Source of the DNA: Halorubrum trapanicum
Lineage (GTDB): Archaea; Halobacteriota; Halobacteria; Halobacteriales; Haloferacaceae
Length of the DNA: 51,547 nt
NCBI RefSeq assembly: GCF_017873555.1
Contig: NZ_JAGGKE010000015.1
Span: 1 to 51,547, forward strand
Direction of reading: 5' to 3'
Under the pieces are notes generated by a model. It saw only the letters and a list, made by a program, of their open reading frames with translations, was not told the origin of the DNA and did not search any database. Below, piece by piece: positions 46,725 through 51,547 of this stretch (within the stretch, counting starts at the first letter, position 1; every line of letters begins with the position of its first letter). A program made the translations under genes and the position numbers.

Positions 46725-48924
46725 CGCCGTCACCTCCCGCTGCGCCACCATCAGTCTCTGCTGGCGTCTGCTCAGGTGGGCGTTGTCCGTTGTCGGTCGC
46801 TCGGCTTTCAATATCGTCTTGGAACGCCTGCACCTCCGCGTCCACAGCATTCTCACCAGTCCCCGGGAGTGAGTCTCGCCGTTGCTCGGTTGGCTCGAAG
46901 TCGATGACCTGCTTCTCCTTGGGCATCGCTTTGACCTGAATGCCGCGCCACTCGCCGTCGACGCCCACGAGGGCCTCGGAGAAACCGGCGTCCTCGTTGC
47001 CAGGAACGGCGTCCTGAACGAACCGCATCTGCGCGTAGTTCAGCCCGAACTCGTCGGCCCACTCCTTGTCCATCCCGTCGAGGCGGTGGAACTGCTTGAC
47101 CGCACACTGGTCCAGGATGGCCTCAGATTCGGCGTGCTCGAAGAACTCGTCGACGGTCTGCGTGACCAGTCGGATCGAGAGGTCGTGGTGGCGGTGGTGC
47201 CGGAACACCGTTTCGAGGAACGCCAGACTCGCGGCGTCCTGCATGATGTAGCGGGCCTCGTCGATGTAGAACACGACCTCCTTCTCCGAGACCTTCGCTC
47301 GCTCGTAGACCAGCGAGATGAGCAGCTGCATGGTCAGCGCCGTACTGCTGTCGACGCTCCCCTCCTGCTGGGCGAGGTCGAGATAGATGACCTTCTCGTC
47401 CCGGATGTCGAAGTCGGATTCCTGGCCGAGGTTGGCGTGGCGACCGTCGTCCTCGAAGGGGCGGAGCTGGTCGAGGAGCCACGTCGCATCCTCCTTGATC
47501 TTCCCGGCCTCCTCGTCGGATCGGACAACGAACTCCTCGGGATCGTTGACCATGTCCTCGAAGACGTCCATCATGTCCCGGATGGTCGGACTCGGGTTGC
47601 CGTGCGTCGAGATGTCGTCGGTGATGTCGTTACGCTTGTACGCTCGCTTGAGACCCAGTTCCAGTGTCGTCCGGCGGTCACCCAGCGAGATCCCGCGGAG
47701 CGCGAAGAAGTTGGTAAGGAAGCTCATCGCGTCGTCGAGCTTCTCGTTGAACGGGCTCGCGTCCTCACCCATCGCCCGCTGGACGTGCTCGGGTGTCTCG
47801 CGGATCTCCAAGGGATTCAGCCCGAGTGTCCCGCCGACCGTGATGCGTTTGGCATCGAGCGCTTCGGCGACTCCTGCCCAGTTGTTCAACGGCTCGAGGA
47901 TGATGCCGATGCGGTCCTTGCTCTGCTCGATGGAACGGATGAAGTTCTGCTTCGAACTGAACGACTTCCCCGAGCCGGTATCGCCCACGGTGAACATCGC
48001 GTACCCGTTGTCCCGGGCGAACGGGTCGATGACCACGGGGCTTTGATTGTCTTTGTGAATCCCGAACTCGACGCCGCCCTCCTCGAGAATCGTCGCGTTG
48101 TGCGGCGAGGAGAGTAACGCGCCGACGGCGCCGCCGAGCGCAATCGATGTCCGCCCGAACTCGTTGTCGCCGATGGGTGCGGCGGACTGGAGAGCGAGAT
48201 CCTGCCGACAGATTGCGGTCTTCGGCGTGAGGTTCGCCGGATCGTCGCGGAGCGCGCTCTTGACCTTCTGGACGGCATCTCTGAGCTCGTCTTTCTCGTC
48301 GGCCCGGACCGTGATGAACATCCCTTGGTCGAAGACGTTCGCGCCGTTCTCGACAGCCTTGTACGTCGCTGCGGCCTCGTTGGCGCGCTCTTGGAGATAC
48401 GCGCTCCGGATACTCTGTTCGAGGTCAGCATCGACCTGGAGGTCGTCCGCGATGTCCTGCAGTTCGTTCCGGGCCCGCTCCTGGTTCTTCGGCGTGATGT
48501 GGGCCGTCAGATCGAACTGCACGTCGGTCATCTCGAAGAGGTCGCTCAGATACCCGTCGTTGGGATAGTCGGCATAGTTAGCGATGTACAGTGTCGTCGT
48601 CCACTGCTCGCCGACCCGTGCGGCTCGCGTTTCCCACTCGACAGCTCCGGGCGCGGTGACGGTCTTGTGCGACTCGGAGATGTCGTCGAGGAGCTTGCGT
48701 TCGGCCTCGCCTTCTTCGAGTGTCTCCTCGTCGAGGATATCGGTGAAGTCCACGTCTGGTTCATCATCCGCAGTGAAGCGGTCCCAGAGGTACTTACCGC
48801 CGACGCCAAGGCCGAGACCTACTGCAAGGGCTAGTACTGCACTCTCTGCTGGTGTCAGGTTCTGGAGCCACCCGGTGACGGAGCCAAGCGCGCCACCATC
48901 AGTCTGGAGGATCACATTACGCAT
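46717..48924 (-). CDS. virB4: VirB4/TraC-like conjugation ATPase
   Basis: The product has 735 residues from the ATG at 48924. A hydrophobic helix near residues 25-45 is followed by a VirB4 N-terminal region, then an AAA ATPase with Walker A GDTGSGKSFS (314-323) and Walker B VVFYIDEARYIM (about 550-561). VirB4 proteins power assembly of type IV secretion channels at the membrane. The upstream gene overlaps by 8 bp, and its C-terminal part resembles the VirB4 N-terminal domain, so the two may act as a split VirB4. The C-terminus is Gly/Asp-rich. Confidence 0.85.
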   Translation of the reverse strand: MRNVILQTDGGALGSVTGWLQNLTPAESAVLALAVGLGLGVGGKYLWDRFTADDEPDVDFTDILDEETLEEGEAERKLLDDISESHKTVTAPGAVEWETRAARVGEQWTTTLYIANYADYPNDGYLSDLFEMTDVQFDLTAHITPKNQERARNELQDIADDLQVDADLEQSIRSAYLQERANEAAATYKAVENGANVFDQGMFITVRADEKDELRDAVQKVKSALRDDPANLTPKTAICRQDLALQSAAPIGDNEFGRTSIALGGAVGALLSSPHNATILEEGGVEFGIHKDNQSPVVIDPFARDNGYAMFTVGDTGSGKSFSSKQNFIRSIEQSKDRIGIILEPLNNWAGVAEALDAKRITVGGTLGLNPLEIRETPEHVQRAMGEDASPFNEKLDDAMSFLTNFFALRGISLGDRRTTLELGLKRAYKRNDITDDISTHGNPSPTIRDMMDVFEDMVNDPEEFVVRSDEEAGKIKEDATWLLDQLRPFEDDGRHANLGQESDFDIRDEKVIYLDLAQQEGSVDSSTALTMQLLISLVYERAKVSEKEVVFYIDEARYIMQDAASLAFLETVFRHHRHHDLSIRLVTQTVDEFFEHAESEAILDQCAVKQFHRLDGMDKEWADEFGLNYAQMRFVQDAVPGNEDAGFSEALVGVDGEWRGIQVKAMPKEKQVIDFEPTEQRRDSLPGTGENAVDAEVQAFQDDIESRATDNGQRPPEQTPAETDGGAAGGDGDA

Positions 48925-50038
48925 CGTGTGGGTCCTCCCGGCGCGAGTGGCCGATGATCGATTGGTCGCGAACGACACGTTCCGCCTCGTCGTAGTCATG
49001 TTCGCGGCCGTTCCAAAAGTCCATATTCAGAACGAACAGCTCGACCGTGCTGAGTCGACGTGCGGACCACCCCGACGCCTGCTGGATGAACTCGGAGCGA
49101 ACGTCGTTCACGCGACTGTCGAGCTTCTCGAACATCTGCGCACGACGTTCGACGTCGGTGAGGTCCTCGCGGCGAGTGACGAACGGGTTGAACAGGAACC
49201 CGATGACGGGGAACTGGGTCAGCTTCTCGGCGGGGGTGCCCTCGTCGCGGAAGCGGTCGTACACTTCTATCGGGCTGACTTCAACGCCGATGTAGTACCG
49301 GACCTGCTGAATGCCCCGGTCACGCATCTCCTTCGGCCGTGTTTCCCGATATTCTTCGAGGAGTTCCCGGAAGATCGGGTTCTCCGTAACGTCTTCGTCA
49401 GTGAGGCGCTCCTCGATGGTCTCGGTGATCTGCTCGACCGGGAAGGAACGGGTTGTGGCGTGGAGTTTGAGCTTCGAGTCCAGCTCTTTGTTGGCGAACT
49501 CTTCTCCGGCGTCTTGCAGCTGTGCCCAGTCGTCGGACATTGCGAAGTCCATGTTGGCCGGATCGATCTCGATGAATGCCTCCATCGAGCCGTCTTCACG
49601 CTGGATAGCACCAGCGCCCGGCCACGCTCGCTTGATGTTGGTGAGATCCTGCGTTCGCTCGTCCGGCTTGAACGGCGTGTAGTTCGCGAGTCCGCCCTCG
49701 TTGCGCTCTGACTCGTTGGTACCCGTGTCGGCGTTGGCGGGCGCACTGAACGTGACCTGAGGCCGTTTGAGGTACCGATAGACGTCTTTGGTCCACGTCC
49801 AGGCGTTCTGGTGGGTTGGTGAGACGTAGATGACGGCAACGCCAAAGCCAAGCCCGCCAGCAACGAACGGGAGAGCCAGTGATTCGATCCCGGTGAGGCC
49901 CGCGATAAACAGCCCAATAATGGGGAAGGCGATGAGCATGCCGACGTCCCCTTCCTCGATATTGAGATACGGGATGCGGCTCTCCTCGCCGAACTGATCC
50001 ATGATGCGCCGTGCGGCCGCGTCTTGATCTGCTGACAT
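48917..50038 (-). CDS. PrgI-like membrane protein with VirB4 N-terminal-like domain
   Basis: The product has 373 residues. Two hydrophobic helices (about residues 32-72, VGMLIAFPIIGLFIAGLTGI and a following segment ending in VAVIYVSP) match the PrgI/TcpE layout of inner-membrane conjugation proteins. The rest has AFIEIDPANMDFAMSDDWAQ and RSFPVEQITETIEERL, which resemble the N-terminal domain of VirB4 enzymes but lack any Walker motif. It overlaps the ATPase gene by 8 bp. It probably docks the ATPase on the membrane channel. Confidence 0.75.
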   Translation of the reverse strand: MSADQDAAARRIMDQFGEESRIPYLNIEEGDVGMLIAFPIIGLFIAGLTGIESLALPFVAGGLGFGVAVIYVSPTHQNAWTWTKDVYRYLKRPQVTFSAPANADTGTNESERNEGGLANYTPFKPDERTQDLTNIKRAWPGAGAIQREDGSMEAFIEIDPANMDFAMSDDWAQLQDAGEEFANKELDSKLKLHATTRSFPVEQITETIEERLTDEDVTENPIFRELLEEYRETRPKEMRDRGIQQVRYYIGVEVSPIEVYDRFRDEGTPAEKLTQFPVIGFLFNPFVTRREDLTDVERRAQMFEKLDSRVNDVRSEFIQQASGWSARRLSTVELFVLNMDFWNGREHDYDEAERVVRDQSIIGHSRREDPHDA

Positions 50039-50040
50039 TG

Positions 50041-51156
50041 TTAGTGGATTCCTCGATCAAACTCCATCCCACGGTCGTCACTCGCCGATTCCGCTGTCGC
50101 TCCACCAGGGTCATTCTCTGTTCGACGGTACGATGGCGTCCCGCCATCGTCTCCTCCATGCCCACCGCGGGCAGCCGCTTTTTGGGCGACGGCGTGGCCA
50201 GCGGCGGCTTTCGGCCCCCATCGAGCGGCGGTCGTCGCGACGCCGGCGCCACCGACGTAGGCTCCAGCGGCGACACCGCCAACGAGTGCTGCGCCTTTCG
50301 TTGCACCGCCGACGACTTTGGCCGTCAGCGGAGTCGCGTATTTGAACGTCTTCCACGTGATGTAGAGGGCGACCAGCGGGAGGGACGCAGCGACGAGATA
50401 TTTGAGGAACGCTGTTCCTGGCGTGAGCGTCCCACCGCCGTAGATCAAGTCGTACCCCTTGAGGACCATCGCTGCCGGGAGCGGGAGGACAGCCAACGGG
50501 ACAAACCGTTTGCAAAACCCCATCGCGATATCGGATACGACCGGAATATTTCCGTAGGCCAGTGCAAATGCAATCGGCATTCCGTACAGGTAGACATACA
50601 GCAGAATCATCCGGATGTAGAACAGCGCCTCCAACGCCCACATCGAGATTCCACCAATCACGGCAAACAATAATCCCAGCCCTGGGTTTGTGATAGATAC
50701 TTCCAAGAATCCAATCATCGCCTCCGTAACCGAGGAAAGCTCCGGCATCAGGGCGATAGTGAATCCGTCAACGAGGTAGAGCGCGAGAGTCCCAATCCAG
50801 TACCACGTAATGATTAGAAAAGCACCGACCCAGGCCGTTTTCTTCGTTTTTCGGGCTTCGTAGGTACTTCCAATATTGAAGATCCGAACCGTGTGACGGC
50901 CCTGAACGCTCATCACAAGGAGCAAGAGGGCAACTAGCATGATTTCGCCGCCGATGAGAGCATCGTGAATCGCTGGCCAGGGTGCATTGGTCGGTTCACC
51001 GAAGACAAAAGCTCCGTTCGTCTCTGGAGTAGGTGTCCCGAACATTCCCTCAGTCAGAGTTTCATACCCTGATCTGAGACCGTCCATGAACAGCCCAATG
51101 AACCACTCAACGACGCCCTTGATACCCTCAAGGACGACATCAATGAGATCGACCAT
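50041..51156 (-). CDS. VirB6/TrbL-like polytopic membrane protein
   Basis: The product has 371 residues with about seven hydrophobic segments: IMLVALLLLVMSVQ, VGAFLIITWYWIGTLALYLV, GLLFAVIGGISMWAL, MILLYVYLYGMPIAFALAYG, VPLAVLPLPAAMVL and YLVAASLPLVALYI among them. The last 70 residues are Gly/Ala-rich and then polar. This is the usual arrangement of VirB6/TrbL channel proteins of type IV secretion systems. It lies 2 bp upstream of the PrgI-like gene in the same operon. The start is 2 bp after the stop of the preceding gene. Confidence 0.8.
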   Translation of the reverse strand: MVDLIDVVLEGIKGVVEWFIGLFMDGLRSGYETLTEGMFGTPTPETNGAFVFGEPTNAPWPAIHDALIGGEIMLVALLLLVMSVQGRHTVRIFNIGSTYEARKTKKTAWVGAFLIITWYWIGTLALYLVDGFTIALMPELSSVTEAMIGFLEVSITNPGLGLLFAVIGGISMWALEALFYIRMILLYVYLYGMPIAFALAYGNIPVVSDIAMGFCKRFVPLAVLPLPAAMVLKGYDLIYGGGTLTPGTAFLKYLVAASLPLVALYITWKTFKYATPLTAKVVGGATKGAALVGGVAAGAYVGGAGVATTAARWGPKAAAGHAVAQKAAARGGHGGDDGGTPSYRRTENDPGGATAESASDDRGMEFDRGIH

Positions 51157-51158
51157 CG

Positions 51159-51401
51159 TTATACCTCAGTGATCGTGACCTCACAATCAGTCATATCGTC
51201 GGAACCAGTGTATTGAACGTTGTAGGTGCTTGAGACCTGATTTCCACCGACCCGTGTCTCAACGATAACAGTAAACTGGCCACTATTCCCGTCTGGGGAG
51301 CATCCCATCCCGTCCTCAGTTTCTGTACCGAACGGAAACGAACTACTGAACAGGTCGGCCGTCTCGCCGGGGGAAACTACTACCCGGTCGGTTTCGTGCA
51401 T
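51159..51401 (-). CDS. Small protein at the head of the conjugation operon, possibly 5'-truncated
   Basis: The product has 80 residues from the ATG at 51401. It is beta-rich and ends with strands (FTVIVETRVGGNQVSSTYNV, then DCEVTITEV), with two Cys that could form a disulfide. The same frame continues upstream for about 17 sensible residues (IFSGDVPNPIENPRGSG) to a stop near 51450 without a start codon. The real gene may therefore be longer and interrupted. It resembles secreted or surface-exposed domains of pilus or virion components, but no family is recognised. Confidence 0.55.
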   Translation of the reverse strand: MHETDRVVVSPGETADLFSSSFPFGTETEDGMGCSPDGNSGQFTVIVETRVGGNQVSSTYNVQYTGSDDMTDCEVTITEV

Positions 51402-51547
51402 TCCACTGCCTCTGGGGTTCTCAATTGGATTGGGAACGTCCCCGGAGAAGATTCAGTACCTCACAAAGCATCCTCGGCTAGCTGTTTCTGAAGCCTGAGT
51501 TCTGTGGCAGAGCGGTTACACTAGCGGTCTCGACGAGAGAATCTTGG
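51402..51547. other. Window edge, no confident gene
   Basis: Minus-strand frames here are open only for short stretches (an acidic tail ASVTALPQNSGFRNS ends near 51478). They may be the end of a gene continuing beyond the window. A plus-strand stretch near 51508-51547 has some tRNA-like letters (GGCAGAGCGG) but cannot be folded into a cloverleaf within the window. Confidence 0.3.

Noticed and set aside
51508..51547. tRNA-like stretch at the window edge
   Set aside because: GGCAGAGCGG resembles a D-arm, but acceptor and anticodon stems do not pair within the visible sequence.
1..51547. CRISPR array or cas genes
   Set aside because: No regularly spaced direct repeats and no Cas-like proteins were found; the clustered repeats at 42.2 kb are too short and irregularly spaced.

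Overview
The window is a 51.5-kb stretch of a haloarchaeal (class Halobacteria) extrachromosomal replicon, or of an integrated copy of one. The evidence is GC-rich DNA, acidic proteins rich in Asp and Glu, two Orc1/Cdc6 initiators, a transcription factor B, an RPA-like OB-fold protein and many small zinc-ribbon and DUF families that I know from halophilic archaea. No rRNA, convincing tRNA, CRISPR array, insertion sequence or transposase is visible. Family assignments come from reading motifs, not from a database search.

Layout. (1) 0.48-3.6 kb: replication module with two orc1/cdc6 genes. The second gene is surrounded by origin-recognition-box-like repeats, and an inverted pair of these encloses an AT-rich stretch. 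(2) 3.9-10.1 kb: accessory genes, mainly on the minus strand: a frameshifted gene, a DUF6788-like protein, a SWIM zinc-finger protein, an ArdC-type antirestriction metalloprotease and a DUF6610-like protein, plus a plus-strand AbiE-like toxin-antitoxin pair. (3) 10.3-16.0 kb: metal and redox cargo: copper-chaperone-like protein, P1B ATPase with an unusual YPC motif, ArsR regulator, mercuric reductase, HxlR regulator and peroxiredoxin. (4) 16.1-26.1 kb: DUF932-like, DUF6166 and other plasmid proteins, an orphan AbiEi-like regulator and a predicted membrane-anchored Mrr nuclease. (5) 26.2-29.4 kb: Zn/Cd P1B ATPase and its likely regulator. (6) 29.4-40.6 kb: more minus-strand accessory genes: DUF6735, TFB, an HNH nuclease with homing-type repeats, an RPA-like protein beside a 670-bp structured GC-rich non-coding block, a RHH/PIN toxin-antitoxin pair and an HTH/small-protein pair. 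(7) 40.8-51.4 kb: a primase-polymerase-like gene, a cluster of five 11-bp repeats, and a tightly packed conjugation operon (pilus-side small protein, VirB6/TrbL-like membrane protein, PrgI-like/VirB4-N protein, VirB4 ATPase, very large VirD4/HerA-like ATPase).

Two dispersed sequence systems run through the accessory region, and I cannot place either in a named family. The first is a 40-42 bp inverted repeat (TTAACCAACR, 20-22 nt, YGTTGGTTAA) present eight times, only between genes, and six times directly upstream of a minus-strand gene. The second is a short T-run followed by a GC hairpin (in mRNA sense roughly GTTTTTCG, C-rich arm, short loop, G-rich arm), found 21 times, nearly always 1-80 nt upstream of a minus-strand start codon. 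Together they suggest a replicon-wide expression programme for the backbone genes. The metal-resistance blocks and the Mrr block lack both elements and look like later insertions. One insertion edge, at about 10.2 kb, still carries a hairpin joined to a truncated gene tail.
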